In this document: in pieces, positions 12,076 through 23,007 of the stretch
How the letters are laid out: each line of letters starts with the position of its first letter
Numbering within the stretch: the first letter of the stretch is position 1
NCBI GenBank assembly: GCA_035235625.1
Contig: CP141146.1
Coordinates: forward strand, 8,922,501-8,986,500
DNA from: Saururus chinensis
Lineage: Eukaryota; Streptophyta; Magnoliopsida; Piperales; Saururaceae
Length of the DNA stretch: 64,000 nt
Reading direction: 5' to 3'
Notes under the pieces: model-generated
Seen by the model: only the letters and a program-made list of their open reading frames with translations
The model's database searches: none
What the model was told of the DNA's origin: nothing
Translations under genes and position numbers: made by a program

Positions 12076-12234
12076 ATATCAACGACCACTGAAGCTCATT
12101 ACAACTAATAAGCTCCAGCGTCGAAATGGAAAAGAATGCCACTGGGGCAACACCTTAACCTCCGGGGAGTGACTAGACGCCATGGACTTTTCCGAAGGTA
12201 AGGCACACCAATGCTCATGGGGCACTGGATCAAA

Positions 12235-12268
12235 CAGGTAAGAGTAGATCCATGATACTACTTACCTG
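12235..12268. repeat. Hairpin with a 5' splice-site consensus on both strands (LTR A)
   Basis: CAGGTAAGAGTA pairs with TACTACTTACCTG across a 9-base loop. The plus strand reads CAG|GTAAGA and the minus strand CAG|GTAAGT, both near-ideal donor sites. It is conserved at 17586-17619 (B) and 37754-37787 (C, with one outer base changed). Confidence 0.7.
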
Positions 12269-12307
12269 AGCGCGCAAACATAAACACCCACACATAAGGG
12301 GTCATAC

Positions 12308-12415
12308 AGTTGCCCACCATAATGGGTCTTATAGTGCCATAGAATCGCCCACCATAATGGGTCTTATAGTGCCAGAGAATTGCCCACCATAATGGGTCTT
12401 ATAGTGCCATTGCCA
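12308..12415. repeat. LTR A tandem array 3 (35-bp GCCCACCATAATGGGTCTTA)
   Basis: Three units of 35 bp, very uniform. Equivalents lie at 17662-17765 (B) and 37580-37710 (C, four units). Confidence 0.9.
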
Positions 12416-12477
12416 CTCTTGGGCAGAAAACATACAGTGCCACTTGGGCAGAAACGTACAGTGCCACTCTTGGGCGA

Positions 12478-12735
12478 AATCATACGACGCTCTCAACAGA
12501 GCATCAAACGTCTGGGCATACGCAGCACACAGACCAAATCAGAAATATACGTCGCTCTCAGCAGAGCATCAGACGTCTGGGCTTCATACAGCACGCAGAC
12601 AAAGTCAGAAACGTACATCGCTCTCAACAGAGCATCAAACGTCTAGGCTTATACAGCACGCAGACCAAATCAAAACGACGTCGCTCTCAGCAGAGCATCA
12701 GACGTCCGGTGCTCTACATAGCACACAGACAACAT
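12478..12735. repeat. LTR A tandem array 4 (about 65-bp CGCTCTCAACAGAGCATC)
   Basis: Four units of about 65 bp containing CGCTCTCAACAGAGCATCA and ACGTCTGGGC. Three units in B (17830-18020), four in C (37255-37510). Confidence 0.9.
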
Positions 12736-13479
12736 CCCGCAGGATAAACACCATGGCAAGACATGATAAACGCTCGGCCAACTCATCAGCGGCCAGCTCA
12801 AACACGGAACTTAATCCGTCGAACCCTCAGGTCTCAAACTCACAACGCTATCATTATCTGTGCTTATAATTCAAGTTTGAATTAAGTATATTATGCGGTA
12901 CAATTATGCCACACAAACTCACAGTCCTCGACTGGTCAAACTGAAGCTGAGCCCGATCGAAACCCTAGTTCGTCAGGGCAGCAGACTTCACTTACCCGTC
13001 CACATCATAGACAAAACTCATCGTACACCAAACCCTTACAGTCTTACATACTTCGCCATCCATCTTATGGCCAAATCAGCTTACACTGACATCCTCAAAT
13101 AACGCTCCTCAGAGCCAACCCAGTTGTCGCCCTCTTACTTATATCTCACTTATTATACTTACTTTTCACTTCATAATCTATACGTTATGCTTGTACAATT
13201 ATGAACACTCTTACTGTCTGACAAACGCCCAACACACAATCCACCCCAAGCTGATCCATTCTAATCCTTACCCGTCATACTCTTATCCTCTGTCATACGC
13301 TTACACAACTGCATCCCAATTCAGACAGAGCTTCTGTCACCTCTTACTGTCCATCGCCCATATCTCTGCCCACATACTCTTACACACATCCAAAGCATAG
13401 GCAAAATGCCATCATACATACGTATGTCTCACACATACGTATAACATACACATATGGTCATACATACATAACTTACAAA

Positions 13480-13640
13480 CATGCACGCTAGCCATCACTA
13501 GCACATGCATACACACGTCAAACGTGCACGCTAGCCATCACTAGCACGTGCACACACATTCTTACATACTTCAAACATGCACGCTAGCCATCACTAGCAC
13601 GTGCATAACCCATACATAGCCTACTGACATATTTGCTAGC
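13480..13640. repeat. LTR A tandem array 5 (GCACGCTAGCCATCACTAGC)
   Basis: Three to four units of 37-60 bp around GCTAGCCATCACTAGCAC. In B the array has grown to about eight units (18725-19095). In C it is split by the nested insertion (30960-31179 and 36404-36500). Confidence 0.9.
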
Positions 13641-14549
13641 CATCGCCAGCGCATACGTAATCCACATCCATAAAACATGCATACATCTCATGCATATCAA
13701 TCATACCATACAATCATGCTTACACGCACATCATGCAATCGGATCGTTACTTAACATCCAAGCATGGAATCATACAATCCTAGCATGCTGCTACTCATTC
13801 AAAGCATGCTTCATGAATTTACGAGTTCATAGCTCCCCTACCTCGTAATCATGACGTTCGATGGCGAGCACCCGACGGTGGCGGCGTCGGCGGCGGAGTT
13901 GGCGGTCAAAACCGTTGCCAGGCTGAGAGAGCTGCTGTCCCGAGGATTTCAAAATGCGCCGGAACTATCACGGCCAAACAGAGTGTCAGATATCAATGCG
14001 GTAAAAATCCGCGATCCACGGCGGCACACTAGGGCGGCCGGGAGAAATCTCATGCCAACATAAGTGGCGGTGCGACCATAGGTCGAGGGTGTACTCTGAA
14101 GATTAGCCGGTGGCTAAAACGTGCTCAGCCGGCCACAAAGACATCGAAATCAGCCGTGGACAGCACCCAACGGCAACGATTCCGGTCAACAAAGGCCCAC
14201 ATAAGGGCGGAGAGCGTGGGGCAACGCTCGAGAACAAAGGAGAGGTGGAGGACGGCTCTAATGGTCAACTCCACTCGGTGGCAAAGCCAACCGATGGTTA
14301 GGCGGCACGAATGCGGCGCCTAAACCCAGAAGTACACGCGTGGCTACATGCGCACGCGGCCCAAAGGGCGAGGGAAATGGCTGAAATGAGGCGACTCATG
14401 GCCCACAAAAGCCAACCGGGCTAAGGCCCTAGCGGTGGCCAATCTAAGTGGCGACATCGCCGATCGCCACCCACAACCAATACCCATGGTGCGGGCAGCT
14501 GTGCATCTCGCACGGCAGAGAGCAGGGGGAGGGTTCACGGTCGAGCAAA

Positions 14550-15480
14550 GGCTATGAGGCCGTCACTGGCCAAGGCCTGAGCAGGTGAACTCGTCCACCT
14601 TCTGTCAAGGTAAGACATACAATCTCTTGCCCGAGGCCGTCCGGTACCGACGGCGTAACATGGGCAAGAGGGGTCAACGGCACACATGCCGGTAAGGCGG
14701 ACTAGCTGCAGCTATGGGCCGCAAGGCTGAACAAGACCCAGAGGGTGGCCCACTGGTGTCACCAGGCTGGGGCGGAGCCAAACTACGGTCCGCTAAATCA
14801 AATCCGGCGTCCGACTGATAACATCAGTCACCACGTCCAAAACGGACGTAGGCAAAAAATAGGGGACGACCGGAGAAAACCCGTAAGGGCGGAGCGGCCA
14901 TGGGGGCGGCGGCTGAATCGGGCACGAAGGTGTAGTCCATTGCCTTCGCCGGAGCAAGGCGGGACTGGGGGAAGGCCAAATCGGCCGCAGATCACCGCCG
15001 GCGGCCCCAAATCGCCCAAACAGTTCGTCGGCGGAAAAACAGGGCAGAGAGGGGGATGAGGACGGGCGGCGGAACGGAGGCCCACCGGGCCGGGAGGAGG
15101 GGTTCCTCGCCATCGCCGGCCCAGGGCGAAGCCGTGGCCGGCCGGTCGGGCCGAGCCGGCCCATGGCGGCGGCGGAACGGCGTAAAACAGTCGGGCGGCG
15201 AAACAGGGCAGCAGAAAGAGGGAGCGGGACGGCGGAGCTGGGGCCGTCCGGGGCCGAGGGGAGTGGCCTCCCGCCGTCGCCGGCCCTCGCCGGCCTATGA
15301 CGGCGGCGAAATCCAAAAATGACAGTGAAAGGGGCAAACCGGGAAAATCGAGGTGGAGCGGCCGTGGGGCCGGGACGGTGGCTCCCCTGCCGTCGCACGG
15401 CCAGGGCGGAGCCGGCGCGGCGGTCCAGCGGCCTGCCGGCGGCCGGACACAATGAATAGGCGAAAAGGGGGCAGTGGCGC
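14550..15480. repeat. GC-rich degenerate tandem module of LTR A
   Basis: About four degenerate units of some 130 bp rich in CGGCGG and CGCCGGCC. It is shared with copy C (inverted, about 28930-30060) and absent from copies B and D, which carry an unrelated segment instead. Open frames on both strands reflect the scarcity of A/T, not genes. Confidence 0.7.
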
Positions 15481-15666
15481 ACTGTTCATCCAATTTCTGG
15501 ATCGGGCCGAGCCCGATGTTTTATTCTGTGCACTTCTTTATTTTTTCCACGTACGTCCCCAATGCGCGTTAACCCACTGGTTACGCGTCAAACCTCCAAA
15601 ATTCGCGCCGTAAGCACGCAGCGAGGCCCGTGGCCCGCGACTAAGCCCCACACCCGACTCTACGGG

Positions 15667-15674
15667 TATAAATA
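15667..15674 (+). promoter_or_regulatory. TATAAATA box-like site conserved in LTR copies A, B and D
   Basis: TATAAATA about 112 bp before the right terminus, preceded by GACTCTACGGG. The same site is at 20840-20847 (B) and 808-815 (D). In C it has decayed to TAAAAATA. It may mark a promoter reading outward to the right, or may be chance, because the terminal signatures suggest the LTR runs the other way. Confidence 0.4.
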
Positions 15675-16063
15675 CAGAGGAAATACACAAATACCCATAC
15701 GCTGAAACGTCACATTTTCCTGCCGAAAATGACCAGAAAAATGGCAGAAAATCCCAAAAAATCGTAGAAAAATCAGGGACCTTACAGACGGAACTCGAGT
15801 TTGAATGACCCACATGTAGAAAATTTATTGGTATCGATTCCTGTCCCCCAATCGAAATGGGTAGGAAATAGGGCACTGTGCTGTAGCATAGGTTTTTTGC
15901 TTTAATCACTAGATAAGTGCACATAATATCCAAAGAATATTTAGCATGTCCTTAGATAATGATGAATAAATAGGAGCTATTATCATTTCCATGTATTTTA
16001 TGAAAGATTAGAAGTAAGTATTATTTTATTTGGGGTCTCATAGGGGGCACATAATTAAAAGAG

Positions 16064-16277
16064 TTTTTTATGTTTCCTCTTCACTATGAGCCTAGCGTAA
16101 GGAACGCCTGAGGGCTGTTCATTTTTAAGATTGACAATGTACGTATTAGTGTATGTTAATGTTAGTATCACTAATGCTAATGCTAATATTCTTTAACATG
16201 TGTGACATCGATTTCATAGATGAATAACCCTCATGTATTTCTTATGCTAGTTCATGGTAAGTGAGGAGCATTTAAAA
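16064..16277. mobile_element. MITE family 1, copy c
   Basis: Left TTTTTTATGTTTCCTCTTCACTATGAGCC.. and right GGTAAGTGAGGAGCATTTAAAA are inverted counterparts. It lies in the 502-bp gap between LTR copies A and B, and LTR B inserted 11 bp beyond its right end. Confidence 0.7.
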
Positions 16278-16288
16278 TCCTTCTCATA

Positions 16289-19200
16289 TGTAATGCCCGA
16301 GATTTTTCATACATTTTTCTTAAAATTCACGAAATTTTTTTGCAATATAACATTTGTAAATCGGAGGAAAAATGACGAAATCAAAACCTAATAAAACACT
16401 TTATAATTTAAAACACTAAACATCCCTTTTCCATCAAAATATTTTGATCATACGGTCAAACATCGTACGACCAAAGCAAATATCATCAGGCGCTACTTGA
16501 AAACACACATACGAATAAATTGCTATGATCATAAACTTTAAATACAAATCCCTCCCAGGCATCCCTGAGTGTAAGTACCATAACAGTCCATAGACTAATC
16601 CAAATGAAAGTCTAGAAAATAAACATCTTAACATCTCGTCTCACCCAATACATCGGATCGTGGCATAAAAATACTCGCAGTAAGTGAAGCATATACCTGA
16701 GTCAACGAGAATCAATCCACCACTGAAATGAGCATCCATCTCCAGGAGCTCTCCGCACAACCTGCAAAACCTTCCGTACAACGGGGCTAAAAAGTAGGGT
16801 GATGAGTATTTTCATACTCAGTAAGAAAAAACCCAGTAGGGGAAACCAAAACAGTGAACTCACAAAGTTCATAAATACATGCGTTCATGCAACTCAAACA
16901 TGAAGCAGGTAGGCATATCAATATCATGCTCATACGCATACAAACATACCAAATGCACCATCATGCCAAAGTCATACCAAATGCACTATCGTGCCAAAGT
17001 CATACCAAAGGCACCATCGTTCCAAAGTCATACCAAAGGCACCATCATGCCAAAATCATACTATCAAATCAAACTTACACAAACACCCTTATCCAGGGTC
17101 TTATGAACTTACTCGTACCACCATACGCTTACTTATACAACATACGCATACTTGTACGACCTTACTCATATAATCATACTCGTACGACCTTACTCGTACA
17201 GCTTACACAAAATCATACTTACTGTCTTACTCAGAAACATACTCTCACAATCGTACTCATACACATACTCTTACAGTCGTGCTCATACTCATACGCTTAC
17301 AGTCGTACTCATACTCATATGCTTACAGTCGTACTCATACTCATACGCTTACAGTCGTGCTCACACTCATACGCTTACAGTCGTGCTCACACTCATACAG
17401 TCGTACTCACACTCATAATCGTACACATATCAACGACCACTGAAGCTCATTACAACTAATAAGCTCCAGCGTCGAAATGAAAAAGAATGCCACTGGGGCA
17501 ACACCTTAACCTTCGGGGAGTGACTAGATGCCATTGACTTTTCCGAAGGTAAGGCACACCAATGCTTATGGGGCACTGGATCAAACAGGTAAGAGTAGAT
17601 CCATGATATTACTTACCTGAGTGTGCAAACATAAACACCCACACATAAGGGGTCATACAATTGCCCACCATAATGGGTCTTATAGTGCCATAGAATCGCC
17701 CACCATAATGGGTCTTATAGTGCCAGAGAATTACCCACCATAATGGGTCTTATAGTGCCAGTGCCACTCTTGGGCAGAAAACATACAGTGCCACTTGGGT
17801 AGAAACATACAGTGCCACTTTTGGGCGGAATTATACAACGCTCACAACAGAGCATCAAATGTCTGGGCTTAATACAACACACAGACCAAATCGAAAACGT
17901 ACATCGCTCTCAACAGAGCATCAACCGTCTGGGCTTATATAGCACGCAGACCAAATCGAAAACATATGTCGCTCTCAATAGAGCATCAGACATCTGGTGC
18001 TCTATACAGCACACAGACAACATCTCGTAGGATAAACACCATGGCAAGACATGAGAAATGCTCGGCCGACTCATTATCGGCTAGCTCAAACACAGAACTT
18101 AATCCGTTGAACCCTCAGGTCTCAAACTCACAACGCTATCATTAACTATGCTTATAATTCAAGTTTGAATTAAGTACATTATGTGGTATAATTATGCCAC
18201 ACAAACTCACAGTCCTCAAACCGAAGCTGAGCCCGATCTGAAACTCCAGTTCGTTAGGGCAATAGACTTCACGTAATCCGTCCACATCATGATCAAAACT
18301 CATTGTACACCAAAATCTTACAGTCTTACATACTTCGCCATCCACCTTATGTCCAAATCATCTTACACTGCCATCATCAAATGAAGCTCCTCAGAGCCAA
18401 CCCAATTGTCGCCCTCTTACTTATATCTCACTTATTATTCTTACTTTTCACTTCATAATATGTATGTTATGCTTGTACAATTATGAACACTCTTATTGTC
18501 TGACAAACCTTACCCGTCATACCCATATCCTCTGTCATCTGTCATACGCTTACACATCCATATCCAAATCCAGACAAAACCTCTGTCACCTCTTACTGTC
18601 CATCGCCCATACCTCTGCCCACATACACTTACACATATCCATATCATAGGCAAATAGCCATCATACATACGTATGTCTATCACACATAAGTATAACATAT
18701 ACGTACGGTCATACATACACAACTTACAAACATGCTCACTAGTCATCACTAGTGCATACATACACATTTATACATACGTCAAACATACACGCTAGCCATC
18801 ACTAGGACATGCATACATACTTCAAACATGCATGCTAGCCATCACTAGTACATGCATAATCCATACATACTCCAAACATGCACGCTAGCCATCACTAGCA
18901 CATGCATAATCCAAACATACTTCAAACATGCATGCTAGCCATCACTAGCACATGCATACATACGTCAAACATACACGCTAGTCATCACTAGCACATGCAT
19001 ACATACGTCAAATATACACGCTAGCCATCACTAGCACATGTATAATCCATATATACTTCAAACGTGCACGCTAGCCATCACTAGCACATACTTACATCCA
19101 ACATACTTACAACCAACATGCATGTCATATACATTTCAACATGCCATATAATCATGTTTACATGCACATTATGCAATCGGATCGTTTCTTAACATCCAAA

Positions 19201-20962
19201 GCATGGAATCATACAATCCTAGCATGCTGCTACTCATTCAAAGCATGCTATCATGAAATTACGAGTTCAAAGCTCCCCTACCTTGTAATCATGATGTTTG
19301 ATGGTGAGAACATGATGGTGGCAGCGTCGGCGGCGGAGTTGGCAGTCAAAACCATTGCCTGGCTGAGAGAGCTACTGTCCCAAGGATTTTAGGAAGTGCC
19401 GAAAATAATCACGGCCAAACAGGGTGTCAAAAGTCAATGCGGCAAAACCTGCGATCCACGGCGGCACACTAGGGCGGCCGGGAGAAATATCATGCCAACA
19501 TAAGTAGCAGTGCGACTAGAAGTTGATGGTGTACTCTTTGAAGATCGGCCAGTGGCTAAGACATATACAGCCGGCCTCAAGACGTCGAAATCGGCAGTGG
19601 ACAGCACCCAATGGAGACGATTTCGCGTCAACAAAGGCCCACATAAGGGCAGAGAGCATGGGGCAACACTTGAGGACAAAGGAGAGGTGGTGGAGGACTC
19701 TAATGGTCAACTCCACTCAGTGGCAAAGCCAACCGATGATCGGGTGGCGCAAAAGCGGCGCCTAATCCCAAAAGCACATGCGTGGCCACGTGCACACGCG
19801 ACCCAAAGGGGCGGGGGAGAGGGCTGAAAGGGGGCGACCCAAAGCCCACAAAAGGCCAATAGGGCCAAGGCCCTAGCTGTGGCCAATCAAAGCGGCGACA
19901 TCGCCGATCGCCACCCACAACCAATACACGTGGTGCGGGCGGCTGTGCATCTCGCACGGTATAGGGCAAACAACAAGCGGCCCATTCTGAGCGGTAAAAT
20001 AATCGGGCCAAGTGGGGCTGACCCTCACTGTCGCCGAGTGGGGGCAGAGCTCATAATGCCAAATGGCCCGTAACTCGCCGATGGCGCTGACCCGAGACGT
20101 ACCCAAAGCGTCTAATCGGGCGGAGCAAGGCAATAGGGCGGAGTGGGGTCGGAAACGGCAAACCCCTACTGACACCGGGTTGAGGTAGGCTGGACAGAGT
20201 CCTACCGGTGGCCGGACGACAATCGAAAACCCACTGGCGTCCAAAAAATCCTACGGACAGTGAGATGGAAAATGAGAATAAAACCCGACCAAACTGCTGG
20301 TAGCTCACCACAGAGTGAATAAAGCATGGCGGCGGCTTTAGCCAGCGCCTATGGGTTCCTAGCAGCCAACTAAACATAAGTCTAGTTGACAGCGGCCGCA
20401 AATGATGTCAAAATCGTACACCCACAGTTCAAAAATGGGATTGAAGGAGAGAAAAACCCGAAAAAAGGTTCAGTACCTCGTGGAGGAGCGAAGAGGCCGT
20501 GGCGGCGGTCATAGCCGGTACTTACGGACTCGTGGCAGTGAGGCAAAGAAGATCTTGACAAGAACCGCCATAATCCGACGACGGAAGAGGGAGAATGAAG
20601 CGATCGGAAATGAGCTCGGGTTTTCTCTTCTCCTATCTGGACGTGAAATTTTTTACTGGATGTCGGTTCTGTAAAACGTCAAATGGATTTCATATATATA
20701 GTTAATCATTTTAATTTTTACATCCACATCCTTAACACACGTTCACCTACCAGTTACGCGTTGTAGCTCCAAAATTTATGCCGTAAGCGTGCAGTGAGGC
20801 CCACGACCCGTGACTAAGCCCCACACCCGACTCTACGGGTATAAATATAGGGGAAAAAATACACAAATATAAATACACGAAGCGTCACATTTTCCAGCCG
20901 AAAATGACAAGAAAAATAGCAGGAAAATCACAAAAAATTGTAGAAAAATCAGGGACCTTACA
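16289..20962 (-). mobile_element. Giant solo LTR, copy B (4,674 bp)
   Basis: Same family and orientation as copy A: left end TGTAATGCCCGAG, right end GGGACCTTACA. The exact 5-bp duplication is TCATA (16284-16288 and 20963-20967), so it is an insertion separate from copy A. All five tandem arrays are present with other unit numbers. From about 19960 to 20700 it carries the alternative module that matches copy D, not the GC-rich module of A and C. No gag/pol-like coding sequence. Strand tentative, as for A. Confidence 0.85.
18725..19095. repeat. Expanded tandem array 5 in LTR B
   Basis: About eight units around GCTAGCCATCACTAGCACATG separated by CATACATAC-type spacers, roughly twice the number in copy A. 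Confidence 0.9.
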
Positions 20963-20991
20963 TCATATCATCATAGATGATTGGTGGTGGG

Positions 20992-22340
20992 TAGGGCAGT
21001 TAACGAGCCGAGCTGGCTCGTTGAGCAGGCCCAGCTTGTCTCAGCTCGACACGAATTAAGCTCGACTTGAATCAGGCTCTACTCAAACTCGATTCGAGCT
21101 CAAATAGGTTCGAGCCGAGTTCGAGCAAACCCCTGCTTGACTCGGCTCGGCTCAGCTGGAATAAAACTTGAACTCGACACTACTTTGCTCGAACTCTAAT
21201 ATAATTTTAAAATTATATATATAATAATAAATAATACACATATATACATATTTTATATAGACATAATTGTTAATTTAAATATGTTTATGACATACTCCCT
21301 CAATTCTAGATTAATAGCTCCATTTGATTAGTTGATTTTGAAAAATCTAATAGAGCTATTAATCTAGGACAGATGGAATATATAGAATGACGTATAATCA
21401 CGTATATATGCTAATATTATGTATCATATATGATATATGAGACATGTTTATATGAGCCAAAGCTCAATCATGACTGTGTGAGCATCAATGTCATTTATCC
21501 TAAAGTAAAAATATTGGAGACACAATATTAATAGTTCTATTTGATTTTTGAAGATGAAGTAAAATTAGTTTAATTGAAAAACCAAATGGAGCTTTAAGTA
21601 TATAACGGAGAGTCAACATGATATCACACTAATATACTTAAAAATACTTCTAAAAGAAGCATGACATTAGGGACCAACCTTAGTTTAGAAAAAAATGATT
21701 AGATATTCTTTCAAAAGTTGCAGCATGACACTGAGACCGTCCTCAACTTACAAAATGTATATATTTTTATATGTACTTTAGAATTTTTTAGAGGTATATT
21801 AGGATTAAAGAATAATTCTTTTATTAGTGATTTATAAGCATGTAAAGAAAAGAAAACACGAAGAAGTAGATAACAATGTTGCCTAAATGAGTTTTTATTT
21901 TTTGAATCTTTTTTAGTGATTATATGTACATAAAGAGAGAAAATTAGTAATGTTGCATTTTTTAGCATATACAACTAAAACTTATTTGTCATAGTTTTCG
22001 TCTTTCATAGTGACTATAGTAAGATATTCAAGGTGTAGTCGTAATATTTGTTGAAGTATATTTATTAATATTTAATACTAAAAGCATATTAGTATGTGTG
22101 ATACTTCATACACTTTAGATTTATATATAGATTATTTTTATTTTTTTAGTTTGAGCCTAATTCAAGCTTAGACTCATGATTCACTTATTCAAGTTCGAGG
22201 TCGAGCCAAACTATAGGTTTTTAATTTGAGCTGAGCTCAAGCTGAAAGTTTTGAGCTTAATCAAACTTCGAGCCGAGCTTCAGCAATTTGAGCTCGAGCC
22301 GTAAAAGCCTAATACTCGGCTTAGCTTGTTAACACCCCTA
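20992..22340. mobile_element. hAT-like non-autonomous element with GAGCTCGAGC repeats
   Basis: Begins TAGGGCAGTTAACGAGCCGAGC and ends GTTAACACCCCTA with an inverted CTCGGCTTAGC beside it. The 8-bp flanks GTGGTGGG (20984-20991) and GTGGTAGG (22341-22348) differ at one base, as expected of an old hAT insertion. Subterminal GAGCTCGA/TCGAGCC motifs fill both ends. The 1.35-kb element has an AT-rich core and no transposase, and contains a nested Stowaway-like MITE. Confidence 0.8.
21293..21380. mobile_element. Stowaway-like MITE nested in the hAT-like element
   Basis: TA-flanked stem-loop: CTCCCTCAATTCTAGATTAA at the left pairs with TTAATCTAGGACAGATGGAA at the right, and GCTCCATTTGATT is mirrored inside. 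Confidence 0.8.
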
Positions 22341-22384
22341 GTGGTAGGCTACAAAATTTAGGCCCATTCTAACATATAAGTCCC

Positions 22385-22500
22385 TTACATTTTTTTACAT
22401 GCAACCTTACACACTGGTCGGATTCGACCATGAACCTCTTCCTCAACCGGAACAACTCAAACCATTGCACCACTTGTTACATTGGCCCATCTATCTTATT
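22385..22500 (-). mobile_element. tRNA-derived SINE head
   Basis: On the minus strand AGTGGTGCAATGGTTTGAG fits the pol III A box, and TTCATGGTCGAATCCGACC about 30 bases on fits the B box. A 3' body of GTAAGGTTGCATGTAAAAAA follows. No cloverleaf can be drawn, so it is a SINE rather than a tRNA gene. The exact ends are uncertain. Confidence 0.6.
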
Positions 22501-22565
22501 GACCTCATTTGTTCTGTATAGTAATATGATTTACATGTAAGTTACTAGTTGAGTTTATTAATAAA

Positions 22566-22770
22566 TACTTTATTTGTCTTAAATTAATAGCTCCATTTAA
22601 CAAAAAACCTTGTTCCATATTAATAACTATATTTTGTTAAATTTAAATAGTTGAGTACTTAAAAAAGAGTAGCACAAGCTTATTTTCCCTTTTCTTATAT
22701 GCGGTTTCACTGTTTAATAAAAACTACTATTTTTTTTAAATATAACTATTAATATAGGATGGAGGGAGTA
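22566..22770 (+). mobile_element. Stowaway-like MITE (long AT-rich family)
   Basis: TA-bounded. Left TTTATTTGTCTTAAATTAATAG and right TATTAATATAGGATGGAGGGAG are inverted counterparts of the Stowaway consensus. It contains GAGTACTTAAAAAAGAG and CACTGTTTAATAAAAAC blocks also found at 8405-8712 and, inverted, at 59495-59709. Confidence 0.75.
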
Positions 22771-22898
22771 TGCTTCTAATACATAACTTCTTTCTTACTA
22801 CATACCACGGTGAAGAGGGGCACGAGGTTGGGGGATTTGAATGCTTGATGTCCATAAGCCACGATGACCTAACTAATTGAAATAGGCCAATATGCTAA

Positions 22899-23007
22899 GG
22901 TATCACAAGCCCTTGGATTTCGATTTAACGACTCATATTACTTAAAGGGCAGAAAGACCTTTAAGTAATGTACACCCTCAAATAAAGATCCAATGGCTTG
23001 CGATACC
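22899..23007. repeat. Long foldback (about 52-bp imperfect arms)
   Basis: GGTATCACAAGCCCTTGGAT..ATTACTTAAAGGGC is mirrored by GACCTTTAAGTAATG..ATCCAATGGCTTGCGATACC. The arms are roughly three-quarters identical and the loop is very short. Probably a small foldback MITE; a small-RNA precursor is possible. Confidence 0.7.

Larger units (their letters stand above)
10874..15786 (-). mobile_element. Giant solo LTR, copy A (4,913 bp)
   Basis: Bounded by TG..CA (TGTAACGCCCGAG at the left, GGGACCTTACA at the right) and an exact 5-bp duplication GACGG (10869-10873 and 15787-15791). The two ends are not direct repeats of each other and no gag/pol-like reading exists, so this is one LTR left by recombination, not a small complete element. 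It contains five tandem arrays, a splice-site hairpin (12235-12268) and a GC-rich module (about 14550-15480). Strand is tentative. Read as the minus strand it runs TGTAAGGTCCC..CGGGCGTTACA with an ACTCACCC hairpin near its 3' end, as in the LTRs at 31484 and 49451. Against this, TATAAATA (15667-15674) lies on the plus strand. Confidence 0.85.

Noticed and set aside
11396-12108. Three long overlapping forward reading frames (186-223 codons), rich in Tyr, Ser, Thr and His
   Set aside because: They run through a 26-bp tandem array that lacks stops in all three phases. Composition and simultaneous openness mark them as repeat artefacts.
12255-12270. ACTTACCTGAG resembling the 5' end of U1 snRNA
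   Set aside because: Only about ten bases match and no U1 stem-loops follow. It is explained by the donor-site hairpin.
14793-15493. Reading frames of more than 220 codons on the minus strand in LTR A (and 28873-29739 in LTR C)
   Set aside because: GC-rich degenerate tandem sequence with few A/T-rich stop codons. Several frames on both strands are open at once and no domain is recognisable.
10874-20962. A and B as the paired LTRs of one 10-kb retrotransposon
   Set aside because: Separate exact duplications, different internal modules and a MITE in the gap show two insertions.
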